Shown here: positions 27,631-37,407 of the stretch, piece by piece
How the letters are laid out: each line of letters starts with the position of its first letter
Position numbering within the stretch: position 1 is the first letter of the stretch
NCBI RefSeq assembly: GCF_037890695.1
Contig: NZ_CP149571.1
Span: 2,324,001 to 2,388,000 of the forward strand
Reading direction: 5' to 3'
Source of the DNA: Aeromonas jandaei
Lineage (GTDB): Bacteria > Pseudomonadota > Gammaproteobacteria > Enterobacterales > Aeromonadaceae
Length of the DNA stretch: 64,000 bases
The notes under the pieces: model-generated
What the model was told of the DNA's origin: nothing
The model's input: only the letters and a program-made list of their open reading frames with translations
The model's database searches: none
Made by a program: the position numbers and the translations under genes

Positions 27631-27664
27631 AAAAAATCCGGCGCCAATGGCGCCGGATTTTTTT
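27631..27664. terminator. Bidirectional terminator between the EEP gene and grxA
   Basis: AAAAAATCCGGCGCC pairs perfectly with GGCGCCGGATTTTTT around AAT. The A and T runs at its two ends serve both convergent genes. Confidence 0.93.
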
Positions 27665-27688
27665 GCGCTGTTGCCAGCGACAGAGGCA

Positions 27689-27955
27689 TTACTGCTGATA
27701 GAGGCCCAGATGCTCTTTGGCGTAGGCTTCGAAATCGGTGCAGCCACCGATGTGCTGCTCGTCCAGGAAGATCTGCGGCACTGTGTTGACCGGCTTGCCG
27801 GCGCTCTTGGCCAGATCTTCTTTGGTGATGCCTTCGGCGTGGATATCGACGTAGCGGAATTTGAAATCATCGCGCTGTTCAACCAGCTGCTCGGCAATCT
27901 GCTTGGCACGAACGCAATAGGGGCAGCCGGGGCGACCAAAAATCACTGCAAACAT
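27689..27955 (-). CDS. grxA: Glutaredoxin 1
   Basis: An 88-residue glutaredoxin with the CPYC active site at residues 11-14, NTVPQIF with the cis-proline, and GGCTDFEAYAKE near the C-terminus. It reduces ribonucleotide reductase and mixed disulfides with glutathione. The opening MFAVIFGRPGCPYCVRAK is typical of GrxA rather than GrxC. It is transcribed alone toward the shared terminator. Confidence 0.95.
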   Translation of the reverse strand: MFAVIFGRPGCPYCVRAKQIAEQLVEQRDDFKFRYVDIHAEGITKEDLAKSAGKPVNTVPQIFLDEQHIGGCTDFEAYAKEHLGLYQQ

Positions 27956-28094
27956 CTTTTCTCTCCGTTGGTGAGGCCGTTATGTGAAACCGTCAGGTCA
28001 GGCCATTGATAAGAGGCAGGGGACAGCATATCCCCCCCTCGTCACGACTTAAAGTTGAAATTGTCGATACCGTGATTCGAGCGGCTCTATTGCC

Positions 28095-29533
28095 TCAGTT
28101 CTCGTCGGCAATCTGGATCGGCTGCTGCTGGTAGATGCTCTCCAGCACCCCCTTCTCGAACACGGTCCAGGGCCAGGGGGCCTTGCTGGCACGGTAGCGA
28201 TCGTGGGTCGCCGGGTCTTGCGACAGGCCGCGCTGGAACATCACGAACGCCTTGCGCTGGCCACCGGCGGTATCGATAAAGCCCACCAGGTTGGAGGTGC
28301 CGGTGATGGTGCCGGTCTTGGCATGCACCTTGTTCTTCATCATGGGGGCGGTGACGCTGCGCCGCCACGCCAGAGTGCCATCTACCTGCGAGCTTGGCAG
28401 CAGCTTGATCAGGCCAAGCTCCGCATCATTTTTCTGGATGAAGTTCAGCACCGACAGCATCTGGCGGGCGCTGATGAGATTGTGAGCGGAGAGGCCGGAG
28501 CCGTCAGCCAGGGTGGCGTTGCCCAGATCGATGCCGTTCTTGGTCAGGATGGCGCGCACCGCCATGGTACCGCTGCGATAGCTGCCCGGCTTGTTGTAGT
28601 AGTGGCGGCCCACGGTCTTGAGGAAGGTATCGGCATAGAGGTTGTCCGATTTCTTCAGCATCTTGGCCAGCATCACCGGCAGGGAGACCGAGTAGTGGGT
28701 GCCCAGCGTCTCGGCGTTGTCCGGTGCCTTGTGGGTAACCCGCAGCAGGCCGTCATGCTTGATACCGGCACGGTGCCGATCGCCCAGCGAATGTTGTCCC
28801 AGCCCCAGGCCTCCACGTCGTGGATGGCGAAGCGCAGACCCTGCGGATCCTTGTTCGGGGTGATGCAGCCCTTGAGCTCGTAGAAGTTGCCCTTGGCCAT
28901 GTCCACTTCCAGTGCGCAGAACTGGCGTGCCATGTCGGCGTAGCTCATCACTTCCACGTTGTCGGCACCGATGCCGATGGGCACGCCGGTGGCCACGTTG
29001 CCGACCGCCGGTTTGCCGATCTGGGTGGCGGTAATGGTGCCGTAGGCGCAGTTCTTGTCGATGATGACCGAGGAGACGGGAGCGGCGAAGCAGAGGGTCT
29101 GATCCCCCCACGACCAGCCGTTGCCACGCTCGTAGCCGTTGTAGGCGCCGGTGTTGACGTAGACGTTGCCCTTGATCTGGTTGACGCCGAGTTGCTTGAA
29201 CAGGGCCAGCAGATCCATCCGTGACAGGGTGGGGTCGCCGACGAAGTTGATCCAGATATCGCCATTGATGACGTTGCCCTGCTTGGCGCCGGGCTGGGCC
29301 TGAATGTCGGTGGCAAAGCGGAAGTCGGCACCCAGCTCAAGGCGGGCCGCCAGCGCGGTGAGCACCTTCATGGTGGAGGCGGGGGCGATCATCTGATCCG
29401 CATGACGGGCAAACTCAACGCCATTGTTACCCTGCACTATGATGGCGTACTGGCCACCCTGAGGGGGCGTCAGCGGGGCGGCATGAGCCGCCAGAGAGAA
29501 AAGAGCACAAAAACCAATCAACAGCCGCTGCAT
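28095..29533 (-). pseudogene. dacB: D-Ala-D-Ala carboxypeptidase/endopeptidase PBP4, frameshifted
   Basis: The two reading frames together encode a PBP4 (DacB, peptidase S13) protein of about 479 residues, the normal family length. The first frame has a signal peptide (MQRLLIGFCALFSLAAHA) and the SxxK motif STMK. The second has SGLSAHN (SxN) and KTGTITG (KTG). The frame changes near 28765-28768, where ...IRWAIGTV ceases to match and GIKHDGLLRV resumes in the next frame; one missing base in the CCGG run explains it. As written the product would stop early (ending TTRSPCR) without two of three active-site motifs. A sequencing error is an equal possibility. AGAGGA precedes the ATG. Confidence 0.85.
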
Positions 29534-29665
29534 AACATCCTCTAACGTGACGAAGGGGCCAGACCGATAGCACTGACCCTGATAATTCAACCTTGTTTCA
29601 CCTGCCGATGCAGGATCGGCCGTGGCAAAGCAATTCATACGATTTATGCCGGTCGCCACTGGCCA

Positions 29666-31426
29666 TCACGCCAGCGAGTTGGCGGTGCGATAGCGACCCT
29701 CATAATCAAAAATCTTCTCTTTTATCTGCCAGAAGCGCCCCGATTTGCGGGCGATGACGAAATCGGGATGGCGAAACTGGCTTTCTGCCGCCAGCACGCT
29801 CGCCAGGGTGGCAAATTCGGGCTCCAGACCCGGGGCGGGCCAATGATGACGCACAAAGTGCTGTTGAAACAAGCGCCGCGCGCCCTCGGAGTGAAATCCG
29901 AAGTACTCATTGAGGGTGAGACCATCCTCATCGTGGTAGGTCACCTCCAGCCGCTCCCCCTGTTTGCCGCGCCCTGCGGTGAGGGTCAGCCCGGCACAGC
30001 GGATCACCATGCAATCCTTGAGATTGAGCGCCTCTTTGAGCTTGTCGTCAGGGTCGACCAGCAGCTGATCGCAGCTCTGGCAGCGGCGGGCTGCGATGTC
30101 GTTTTCGGCGCCGCAAGCGGGGCAGATCTTGGCGCGAAAGCGGTAGTCGCACTCCTCGCGATTGCCCTCGTCATCTTCAAACAGTCCCTGACAGCGGCGG
30201 CCATAGTGCTCGATCACCTTGCCATCCTCGTCGGTCTTGCCCCAGAAGGTGTTGGCAAAGCCGCAGGCGGGGCAGGGCACCTGCACCGGCTCGGTACCGG
30301 CATGGGGGCGAGGTTCCCCCACTTCGGGGGCAAACAGGTTGAAGTTGTTGCCGGCGTAGTCGAGCACCAGACAATCCTCCTTGCCCGGCGAGAGGCGCAG
30401 GCCCCGCCCGACGATCTGCTGATAGAGCGAGACCGACTCGGTGGGTCTGAGCATCACGATAAGATCGACATGAGGGGCGTCGAAGCCGGTGGTGAGCACC
30501 GCCACGTTGACCAGAAACTTGAGCTCGCGTGCCTTGAAGGCGTTGATGAGGGCATCGCGCTCCGGCCCCGGTGTTTCGCCGGTAATAAGGGCTGCCTGCT
30601 CCCCTCTGGCACCAAGCAGGCCGTGGATTTCACGGGCGTGTTCGACGGTGGCGGCGAAGATCATCACCCCCTGCCGGTCGGCGGCATACTCCAGCACCTG
30701 GCTCAGGATATGGGGTGTAACCCGCTCCTGCCGCTTGAGCTCGCCGTTGAGATCCGCCTCGCTGAACAGGCCATTCTCCCGCGGCACCAGCTTGCTGAAG
30801 TCGTAGTGAACGATGGGGGCATCCACCATGCGCGGCGGCGTCAGGTAGCCGTTTTTGACCATAAAGCGCAGCGGCAGCTCGAACACGCAGTCGCCGAACA
30901 GCCGCTCGCCGTGGCTTTTGACCATGCCGTGGTAGTGGCGCCGGTAGATCCAGCCCAGCCCGAGGCGATAGGGGGTGGCGGTGAGGCCGAGGATCTTGAG
31001 GGCGGGATTGGCGGCCTTGAGATGGTCGATCACCTGATGGTACTGGCTGTCGTCATCGAGCGAGACCCGGTGGCACTCGTCGATGATGAGCAGCGAAAAC
31101 GCCCCGTCGAAGGCATCCAGATTGCGTGCTACCGACTGCACCGAGCCAAACACCACCTGGGCGCTCGCCTCCTTTCGGGCGAGGCCGGCGGCGAAGATGT
31201 CGGCCTTGAGCCCCCACGCCTCGTACTTGGCGTGGTTCTGCTCCACCAGCTCCTTGACGTGGGCCAGCACCAGCACCCGACCGCGCGCCTTGCGGGCCAG
31301 CTCGGCGATTACCAGACTCTTGCCAGCCCCGGTGGGCAGCACGACCACGGCAGGATCCGGGTGTTTGCGAAAGTGGCTGATGACGGCGTTGACGGCGTCG
31401 GTTTGATAGGGTCTGAGAACGAACAT
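29666..31426 (-). CDS. radD: DEAD/DEAH-type DNA repair helicase RadD
   Basis: A 586-residue superfamily 2 ATPase, the same length as E. coli RadD (YejH), which acts with RecA in double-strand break repair. Walker A PTGAGKS is at residues 31-37 and the DECH box at 116-119. TATPYR and the late QQIVGRGLR motif complete the helicase core. A C-terminal region carries four CxxC-type pairs (CPAC, CPAC, CQSC and neighbours) typical of its zinc domain. The start at 31426 gives the family N-terminus MFVLRPYQ. Confidence 0.94.
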   Translation of the reverse strand: MFVLRPYQTDAVNAVISHFRKHPDPAVVVLPTGAGKSLVIAELARKARGRVLVLAHVKELVEQNHAKYEAWGLKADIFAAGLARKEASAQVVFGSVQSVARNLDAFDGAFSLLIIDECHRVSLDDDSQYHQVIDHLKAANPALKILGLTATPYRLGLGWIYRRHYHGMVKSHGERLFGDCVFELPLRFMVKNGYLTPPRMVDAPIVHYDFSKLVPRENGLFSEADLNGELKRQERVTPHILSQVLEYAADRQGVMIFAATVEHAREIHGLLGARGEQAALITGETPGPERDALINAFKARELKFLVNVAVLTTGFDAPHVDLIVMLRPTESVSLYQQIVGRGLRLSPGKEDCLVLDYAGNNFNLFAPEVGEPRPHAGTEPVQVPCPACGFANTFWGKTDEDGKVIEHYGRRCQGLFEDDEGNREECDYRFRAKICPACGAENDIAARRCQSCDQLLVDPDDKLKEALNLKDCMVIRCAGLTLTAGRGKQGERLEVTYHDEDGLTLNEYFGFHSEGARRLFQQHFVRHHWPAPGLEPEFATLASVLAAESQFRHPDFVIARKSGRFWQIKEKIFDYEGRYRTANSLA

Positions 31427-31529
31427 GCAGGTTTGGCGCGGGGCTTGGCAGGATGGCGCCATTATAGGGATCTTGCCGCCACAAAAACAGCGGGCCGGCA
31501 TGATGCCGGCCCGTTGAATACATGTGTGC

Positions 31530-32567
31530 TTAGTGGAAGGGGAAGAGGTAGTTCATCCAGCTTGCCATGCGCAGCAGTACCTTGCGCATCACCGAGACGT
31601 GCTGGAAGTACTCGGTATAGACGGCGGCCTGGCCGCTGGCTCCGGCAATCACCTGATACTTGGCCCACTCGGGGTCGGTGATGGAGATGAGTACCGGCAT
31701 GCGACCCGGGCGGATAGCGCTGGTCTGATCCAGCAGCATGGCGTTGGCCTGCACGTTGCCGGCGGCGATGGCCGGGATCACGGCAGTCACCTTGCCCTTG
31801 AAGATCTTGCCGGGGATGCCGTCGATCACCACTTCGGCTTCATCACCCACCGCCAGACGCTGCATGCTGTTCTGCCAGAACCAGCCGACATAGGCGGTCT
31901 CATCCTTGTGGATGAAGGTCATCACCGGACGATACATGAAGGGGGTGGCGATCATGCCGGGGCGCAGGGCAAGCTGCACCACATGGCCATCGCTCGGGGC
32001 ATAGACCACGGTCTGGGCCAGCTGGTATTTGGCTTCATCGAGCTGGGCTTGCAAGTCTTCCAGCGTGGCGCGTTGCTGATCCATCTGGGCGGCGATCTCG
32101 TCCACGCTCGCCTGAGTCACGTCGAGGTCGCGCTGCTTGCCGACGCCACGGCGCATCAGGTCGCTGGCGCGATCCCGATCCAGCTTGGCGGAGCGCAGTC
32201 TGGCATCGATCGACTTGAGTTGATCCTTGTTGGCATTGAGCCGTGCAGTCAGACTTTCCACCTTCAGCTTGAAAGGCTCGTCATCAAGGCGAAACAGCAC
32301 GTCACCCTTTTTCACCGGCTGGTTGGCTTGTACCGGCACCTCGACCACCCGGCCTTTGACCAGCGGCACAATGGGGGTGGAGAGGTAGTAGTTGCGCGCC
32401 ATCTCGGAGTAGGGGTGGTTGTAGTTCATCAGCATGATGAGGGTGCCGATGAGCACGACGCCACCCAGCGCTGCGGTGGGAACAGTCCACTTGTTGAGCG
32501 GGATCCGGAAGATTTTGAAGATGGCCACGCAGAGTGCCGTGTAGGTCAGGATCAGTAGCAGGTCCAT
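31530..32567 (-). CDS. HlyD-family membrane fusion protein (YiaV/YibH-like)
   Basis: A 345-residue periplasmic adaptor subunit. Two N-terminal hydrophobic segments (about residues 3-20 and 28-48) anchor it in the inner membrane. The biotinyl-lipoyl halves [19 protein letters not shown] and [12 protein letters not shown] flank a coiled-coil hairpin of about 90 residues rich in Leu, Asp and Arg. The partner exporter or outer-membrane channel is not adjacent. It is three bases downstream of the DUF3302 gene, the pairing seen for yiaWV/yibIH in E. coli, so the two proteins probably work together. Confidence 0.85.
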   Translation of the reverse strand: MDLLLILTYTALCVAIFKIFRIPLNKWTVPTAALGGVVLIGTLIMLMNYNHPYSEMARNYYLSTPIVPLVKGRVVEVPVQANQPVKKGDVLFRLDDEPFKLKVESLTARLNANKDQLKSIDARLRSAKLDRDRASDLMRRGVGKQRDLDVTQASVDEIAAQMDQQRATLEDLQAQLDEAKYQLAQTVVYAPSDGHVVQLALRPGMIATPFMYRPVMTFIHKDETAYVGWFWQNSMQRLAVGDEAEVVIDGIPGKIFKGKVTAVIPAIAAGNVQANAMLLDQTSAIRPGRMPVLISITDPEWAKYQVIAGASGQAAVYTEYFQHVSVMRKVLLRMASWMNYLFPFH

Positions 32568-32570
32568 GAT

Positions 32571-32909
32571 TTATCCCTGTTGCTCTTGCTGTTCGATATG
32601 GTTGAGACGGCCTTTCAGCTCGGCCAGCTCCTCTCTGAGGGCTGCGATATCATCTTCATCTTTTTGCAGGCGCTGGTTAAAGCCCCAGCCGCGATCCGGG
32701 CGGTAGAGGGTTGCCCAGATCCAGAGGAAAGGCCACAACACGTGCAGCGTAAACAGGCTGACCCAGCCGGCAACATGGATGGCATCCTGATGAGGGTGAT
32801 TCCGATGTTTGGCAATTTCGTACGGAATATCGTGGATCACGATGATTCCGTAGAAGATGACCAGCGCGACAAAGACGAGCAGGCCAAGGGCAAAGTAATC
32901 AAGGAACAT
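32571..32909 (-). CDS. DUF3302 inner-membrane protein (YiaW/YibI-like)
   Basis: A 112-residue protein with two membrane segments (YFALGLLVFVALVIFYGIIV and VAGWVSLFTLHVLWPFLWIW) separated by HDIPYEIAKHRNHPHQDAI. A C-terminal cytoplasmic helix ends in an EQQEQQ tail. This architecture matches DUF3302. The gene stands immediately before the HlyD-family gene with the next start three bases after its stop, so the two form an operon of unknown export function. Confidence 0.85.
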   Translation of the reverse strand: MFLDYFALGLLVFVALVIFYGIIVIHDIPYEIAKHRNHPHQDAIHVAGWVSLFTLHVLWPFLWIWATLYRPDRGWGFNQRLQKDEDDIAALREELAELKGRLNHIEQQEQQG

Positions 32910-33076
32910 GTATAACCTCCACTGGCTTCAAGCACAGCTTTATCATTGATTCATATATTCGGGAAAGCAATTAAGAATCACATATTTATCGTCAGGCCGC
33001 ACGGAATCTAAAGGGGCTCTGCTGTATAGGAGCTTAAGGAGATTTCGGGTTGTTTTATTGGCTTTTTTGTCAATGT

Positions 33077-33103
33077 AAAAGGGGCCTGCTGGCCCCTTTT
33101 TTT
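33077..33103. terminator. Terminator downstream of the CstA-like gene
   Basis: AAAAGGGGCC pairs with GGCCCCTTTT around TGCT with further T residues. It lies 18 bases beyond the transporter stop on the minus strand. Confidence 0.88.
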
Positions 33104-33120
33104 ACAACCGGATACCGGCA

Positions 33121-34542
33121 TCACCCTTCGCTGGGGTTGCTGACCAGCGGTTGGCGGAATTTCACCAGGAAGGCCACGGTAATCACGGTGGTGGCGGCGA
33201 GACCTATGATGGTCGAGATCCCCATCTCCAGCCCGAACCCGATGGGGGCGTTGGCCAGGTAGGTAAACACCACGGCGGTCATGAACATGGCCGGGATGGT
33301 GCAGACCCAGTGCAGCTTGCCCTCTTTGATGAGAAAGGCGGCCGCAGCCCACAGCATGATGACGGCGGTGGTCTGGTTGGCCCAGCCGAAGTAGCGCCAG
33401 ATCACCCCGAACTCGGCCTTGGAGATGATGAAACCAAGGATGAACATGGGGATGGCGATCAGCAGACGCTTGGCCATCGGTTTCTGGGTCAGCTTCAGGA
33501 AGTCCGCCACGATGAGGCGGGCACTGCGAAACGCGGTGTCGCCCGAGGTGATAGGCAGGATCACCACACCGAGAATGGCCAGAATGCCGCCCACGGTGCC
33601 GAGCAGGCTCGTGGAGACTTCGTGCACTACGGCAGCAGGGCCACCGTTGGCCATGGTGGCGTTGAGCGCTTCGGTGCTGTCGTAGAAGGAGAGACCCAGG
33701 GTGCACCAGATAAGGGCGATGATCCCTTCACCGATCATGGCGCCGTAGAAGATGAAACGGCCGGACTTCTCGTTCTGCATGCAGCGCGCCATCAGCGGTG
33801 ACTGGGTGGCGTGGAAGCCGGATACCGCGCCACAGGCGATAGTGATGAACAGCAGCGGCCAGAGCGGCAGCTCGGTCGGGTGCAGGTTGGAGAAGTCCAT
33901 CCCGGTGTTGTAGAAACCTTTGCCGGAGACAATCAGGCCGATGATAAGGCCGACCGACATGAAGACCAGCAGGGCGCCGAAGATGGGGTAGAAACGGCCG
34001 ATGATCTTGTCGATGGGGACTATGGTCGCGAGGATGTAGTAGGCAAAAATCGCCATGATCCAGTAGACCAGATCGGTGGAGGTGAGGTTGGCGAGCAGCC
34101 CTGCCGGGCTCAGCACGAACACCACGCCCACCAGCATCAGCAGCACCACGGCGAACAGGTTCATGAAGTGTTTGGCGGCATTGCCCAGATGCTCACCGAC
34201 TACGGTCGGTACCGAGGCACCTCTGGCGCGTACCGACAGCATGCCGGAGAAGTAGTCGTGAACCGCGCCGGCGAAGATGCAGCCGAAGACGATCCAGAGC
34301 ATGGCGACCGGGCCATAGAGGGCACCCAGAATGGGGCCGAAGATGGGGCCGACGCCGGCGATGTTGAGCAGTTGAACCAGATAGACTTTCTTGTCCGACA
34401 TGGGGACATAGTCCACCCCGTCAGCCATGGTGATGGCGGGGGTTTTCAGCTCCGGTTTCGGGCCGAATATCCGTTCGATGAACTTGCCATAAATGAAATA
34501 GCCGGCCACAAGTAAGCCGACACAGAGGAAGAACCAGATCAT
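33121..34542 (-). CDS. CstA/BtsT-family pyruvate or peptide transporter, short form
   Basis: A 473-residue inner-membrane carrier of the carbon starvation family. GVDYVPMSDKKVYLVQLLNIAGVGPIFGPILGALYGP is split across the first conserved helix, and HDYFSGMLSVRARGAS is the second family hallmark. About a dozen hydrophobic segments fill the chain. E. coli CstA and BtsT are about 700 residues, so this is the compact form found in many bacteria. The neighbouring BtsSR-like two-component genes suggest pyruvate as substrate, by analogy with BtsT, but that is inference. Confidence 0.88.
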   Translation of the reverse strand: MIWFFLCVGLLVAGYFIYGKFIERIFGPKPELKTPAITMADGVDYVPMSDKKVYLVQLLNIAGVGPIFGPILGALYGPVAMLWIVFGCIFAGAVHDYFSGMLSVRARGASVPTVVGEHLGNAAKHFMNLFAVVLLMLVGVVFVLSPAGLLANLTSTDLVYWIMAIFAYYILATIVPIDKIIGRFYPIFGALLVFMSVGLIIGLIVSGKGFYNTGMDFSNLHPTELPLWPLLFITIACGAVSGFHATQSPLMARCMQNEKSGRFIFYGAMIGEGIIALIWCTLGLSFYDSTEALNATMANGGPAAVVHEVSTSLLGTVGGILAILGVVILPITSGDTAFRSARLIVADFLKLTQKPMAKRLLIAIPMFILGFIISKAEFGVIWRYFGWANQTTAVIMLWAAAAFLIKEGKLHWVCTIPAMFMTAVVFTYLANAPIGFGLEMGISTIIGLAATTVITVAFLVKFRQPLVSNPSEG

Positions 34543-34682
34543 TGCTACGCTCCTGCATTGTTATTTTTAGGTGTGCGCAGCCACTCTAGGACGTTGAGCT
34601 GTTAATGGCAGGTGAAAAAAGTTGAGCGGCGCCATGGCGTGCCGAACGGTCGGCGGCTGTGATCCGGCGCACACTCCACAGT

Positions 34683-35387
34683 TCACTCCAGCCCTAGTCG
34701 CTCCTTCAGCTCTTTCAGGTAGCGGCGGCTGACCGGTACCCGGGCGCCGCTCGGGGTGACGATCTCCGCCAGCTGGTTATCGAGCAGCCGGATCTCGAAG
34801 ATGGCGTCAGGGGCGATGAGATACTGACGGTGGCAGCGCAGCAGCGGGCTCTTCTCCTCCAGGGATTTGAGGGTGAGCTGGGTGTGGAACAGCTCGCCCT
34901 GACAGGCGACATGAACGCCGCCCAGATCGGAGAAGGCATACTCCACCTGCTCGATGGGCAGCAGCCGTACCCGGTTGTGCAGATAGCCGGGAATATGGCG
35001 GATGGCGGGGGCCAGCGCTTCGACCGGTTGCGGGGAGATATCCTGCTTGAGACGGGCGAGGGTCTTGGCCAGCCGCGCCGGTTCCACCGGCTTGAGCAGG
35101 TAGTCGAAGGCGTTCTCCTCGAAGGCCTGAATGGCGTACTCGTCAAAGGCGGTGACAAAGACGATGCGGGGTAGGGGGTCGAGCATGGCGACCAGCTCCA
35201 TGCCACTCAGCTTGGGCATCTGGATATCGAGAAAGACCACGTCTGGCTTGAGACGCTGAATAAGCGGCAACGCCTCGATGGCATTCCCTGCTTCCCCCAC
35301 TATCTCGATGGCGGGATCACAGGCAAGGTGCTGTTTCAGCTCTTCGCGGGCGTAGTGTTCATCATCGACTATCAGGGTCCGGATCAT
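34683..35387 (-). CDS. btsR: LytTR response regulator, BtsR (YehT)-like
   Basis: A 234-residue regulator. The receiver domain begins MIRTLIVDDEHYAREE, and the phospho-acceptor Asp lies in VVFLDIQMP, with the conserved Thr region FVTAFDEYA and Lys in LLKPVEP. The LytTR DNA-binding domain (about residues 135-230) includes ARVPVSRRYLKEL near its end. AGGAG precedes the ATG and the start overlaps the sensor stop by four bases. In E. coli BtsR activates the pyruvate transporter btsT; a CstA/BtsT-like gene is next downstream here. Confidence 0.85.
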   Translation of the reverse strand: MIRTLIVDDEHYAREELKQHLACDPAIEIVGEAGNAIEALPLIQRLKPDVVFLDIQMPKLSGMELVAMLDPLPRIVFVTAFDEYAIQAFEENAFDYLLKPVEPARLAKTLARLKQDISPQPVEALAPAIRHIPGYLHNRVRLLPIEQVEYAFSDLGGVHVACQGELFHTQLTLKSLEEKSPLLRCHRQYLIAPDAIFEIRLLDNQLAEIVTPSGARVPVSRRYLKELKERLGLE

Positions 35388-37054
35388 GGTTGCTCCTTGG
35401 GCAAGGTGACGGAGACGCGCGTCCACTGTTCCAGCTCGCAGCTCACGGTCACCCCGTAGCGCTCGCCAAAGGCGCTCTTGAGACGCCGATCAACTATGGT
35501 CATTCCCAGTCCATCCCCGGCCGGGCGCGGCTGCCAGGCACCGGCGTTGTCCTCCACATGGATGGTTACTGTCTCCTGTGTCTCTTCCGTGTAGAGATGC
35601 AGGCACCCCTTATCCAGCAGGGTGGAGATGCCATGCTTGATGGCATTTTCGATAAGGGGCTGCAGGGTAAAGCTCGGCAGCTGCAGCGTGGCCAGATGGG
35701 CCGGAATATCGTTTTGCACCGTCAGCCGATCACCAAAGCGAGCCATCTCGATCTCCAGATAGGAGCGGCAGTGCTCCTGCTCCTCCTGCAGGGTGGTAAG
35801 GCCGCTCTGGCGCTTGAGATTCTTGCGGAAAAATCGTGACAAATGCAGCAGCAGATCCCGCGCTTTGCCCGGATCCTGGCGGGTGATGGCGCTAATGGTG
35901 TTGAGGGTATTGAACAGAAAATGGGGATTGATCTGGGCCTGGATCAGTTTGAGTTCGGACTGTACCAGCAGCCGCTGCTGCTGCTCCAGCCGACCGGCCA
36001 GCAGCTGCTGTGACAGCAGGTTGGCGATCCCTTCCCCCAGGGTGTGGTTGATCTTGAGAAAGAGCCGCTTTTTGGGCTCGTAGAGCTTGATGGTGCCGAT
36101 CACCCCTTTGTCCCCCTGCAGCGGGATCACCAGCACCGAGCCCAACTGGCATTGAGGCGAAAGGCTGCAGCGATAGGGCTGAGCATTGCCATCGGCGAAC
36201 AACACCTTGTTGCGCTCTATGGCGCGCATGGTAATAGCCGAGGTGATGGGCGTGCCCGGCAAGTGGTGATCTTCGCCGGTGCCGATAAAGGCGAGGATCT
36301 TGTCGGTATCCGTAATGGCCACGGCGCCGACGCCGGTCTCCTCCTGAATGATGCGGGCTATCTTGTGGCTCGCCTCGGGGGTAAAGCCCTGACTCATGAT
36401 CCCCACGGTGCGGTTGGCGATATTGAGCGCCTTGGCGGAGAAGACCCGGGAGAACTTCTCATACATCTGCTGTTGATCGCGGATCATGCTGATAAAGAGC
36501 GCCGCGCCGCAGGAGTTGGCCAAAATCATCGGGGTGGCAATGGTGCGCACCAGCAGCAGGGATTTGTCGAACGGGGTCGCCACCAGCAGGATGATGACCA
36601 TCTGCAGGATTTCGGCATAGAGGGTGGTAAAGAAGGCGATGCGAGGCTCGAACAGTGCATCCATCTTGCCGGCCCGCATCAGACGCCAGTGCACTATGCC
36701 GCCCAAGAGCCCTTCGCAGGTTGTGGAGATGGCGCAGGCGAGATCGGTGAATCCTCCCAGGGTATAACGATGCAAACCCCCGGTCAGTCCGACCAGAAAT
36801 CCCACCAGCGGACCGCCCAGCAAGCCGCCCAGTACGGCACCGACGGCCCGGGTGTTGGCGATGGCGTCATCAATGTCGAGGCCGACATAGGTGCCAAGGA
36901 TGCAAAAGCTGGAAAAAATAATGTATATCAGTACCTTGTGAGGTAGTCTGACAGAATAGTTGGCAAGCGGTCGCAGCAGCGGGCTTTTGGAAAAGAGGTA
37001 GGCGATTACCAGACTGACGCTCATCTGCTGCAGCAAGGAGAGGACCAACTGCAT
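35384..37054 (-). CDS. btsS: LytS-type sensor histidine kinase, BtsS (YehU)-like
   Basis: A 556-residue membrane sensor, close to E. coli BtsS in length. The N-terminal third has the 5TM-LYT membrane domain (for example GAVLGGLLGGPLVGFLVGLT). A GAF-like domain follows at about 220-350. The phospho-acceptor His lies in QAQINPHFLFNTLNTI near residue 378, and an HATPase domain follows with LIENAIKHG and DGLGMTIVDRRL. GGAG lies before the ATG. The E. coli homologue is a high-affinity pyruvate sensor. The gene begins a two-gene unit with btsR. Confidence 0.87.
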   Translation of the reverse strand: MQLVLSLLQQMSVSLVIAYLFSKSPLLRPLANYSVRLPHKVLIYIIFSSFCILGTYVGLDIDDAIANTRAVGAVLGGLLGGPLVGFLVGLTGGLHRYTLGGFTDLACAISTTCEGLLGGIVHWRLMRAGKMDALFEPRIAFFTTLYAEILQMVIILLVATPFDKSLLLVRTIATPMILANSCGAALFISMIRDQQQMYEKFSRVFSAKALNIANRTVGIMSQGFTPEASHKIARIIQEETGVGAVAITDTDKILAFIGTGEDHHLPGTPITSAITMRAIERNKVLFADGNAQPYRCSLSPQCQLGSVLVIPLQGDKGVIGTIKLYEPKKRLFLKINHTLGEGIANLLSQQLLAGRLEQQQRLLVQSELKLIQAQINPHFLFNTLNTISAITRQDPGKARDLLLHLSRFFRKNLKRQSGLTTLQEEQEHCRSYLEIEMARFGDRLTVQNDIPAHLATLQLPSFTLQPLIENAIKHGISTLLDKGCLHLYTEETQETVTIHVEDNAGAWQPRPAGDGLGMTIVDRRLKSAFGERYGVTVSCELEQWTRVSVTLPKEQP

Positions 37055-37157
37055 AAAAAACGCTCCTCATAAGTCGGGTGAAATAATCGCCAGCCCGTGC
37101 ATAAGTGTGATCAGGATCTTGTTCTGGCGGCTGAACGGGGCGGCACGGTCTGCCAGT

Positions 37158-37186
37158 TTGCCAGAACGGATGGATAAAACCATATT
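37158..37186 (+). promoter_or_regulatory. Candidate promoter of the putative small RNA
   Basis: TTGCCA at 37158-37163 and CATATT at 37181-37186 are separated by 17 bases. A start near 37193 would give a transcript of about 127 bases ending at a terminator. Confidence 0.4.
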
Positions 37187-37192
37187 AAATCA

Positions 37193-37319
37193 GCAAGTTA
37201 AATTGATATTTGTGTAAGCGCACCGGGGTTGGTATTGGTGGATGGAGCATGAATGTATCCGCTGGATACGCCACACGGAGGTGGCATGCTCCGCCCGGCC
37301 CAATGGCTGGGCGTTTTTT
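37193..37319 (+). ncRNA. Candidate structured small RNA in the btsS / HD-GYP intergenic region
   Basis: The 353-base gap between 37055 and 37407 has no gene, but its plus strand ends in a compact fold. GGAGCATG (37244-37251) pairs perfectly with CATGCTCC (37285-37292). Inside, GTATCC-GCT-GGATAC (37255-37269) and CCAC-ACGGAG-GTGG (37271-37284) form two hairpins, making a three-way junction. A terminator hairpin CGCCCGGCC/GGCTGGGCG (37292-37313, one G-U pair) with six T residues follows directly. One inner loop shows ACGGA, the CsrA-type motif, so CsrA binding is conceivable. No Rfam family is recognised, and there is no plus-strand gene downstream for a riboswitch to control. Confidence 0.5.
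37292..37319 (+). terminator. Terminator of the putative small RNA
   Basis: CGCCCGGCC pairs with GGCTGGGCG around CAAT, followed by TTTTTT. No annotated plus-strand gene explains it. Confidence 0.75.
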
Positions 37320-37407
37320 ATACATGGTCAGATGACAACCTTTCGGCGGGTCTTCGAGCAATTATTCCGGTTTGTCCAATGAGTTATCCCCAGCTTCTGG
37401 GGATAAC

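Noticed and set aside
29768..31681. A 637-codon frame opposite radD
   Set aside because: Shadow of the helicase gene; crosses the terminus of the neighbouring HlyD gene.
37193..37319. Riboswitch reading for the structured RNA at 37.2 kb
   Set aside because: No plus-strand gene follows within reach and it matches no riboswitch consensus I know; a free-standing small RNA is the simpler reading.
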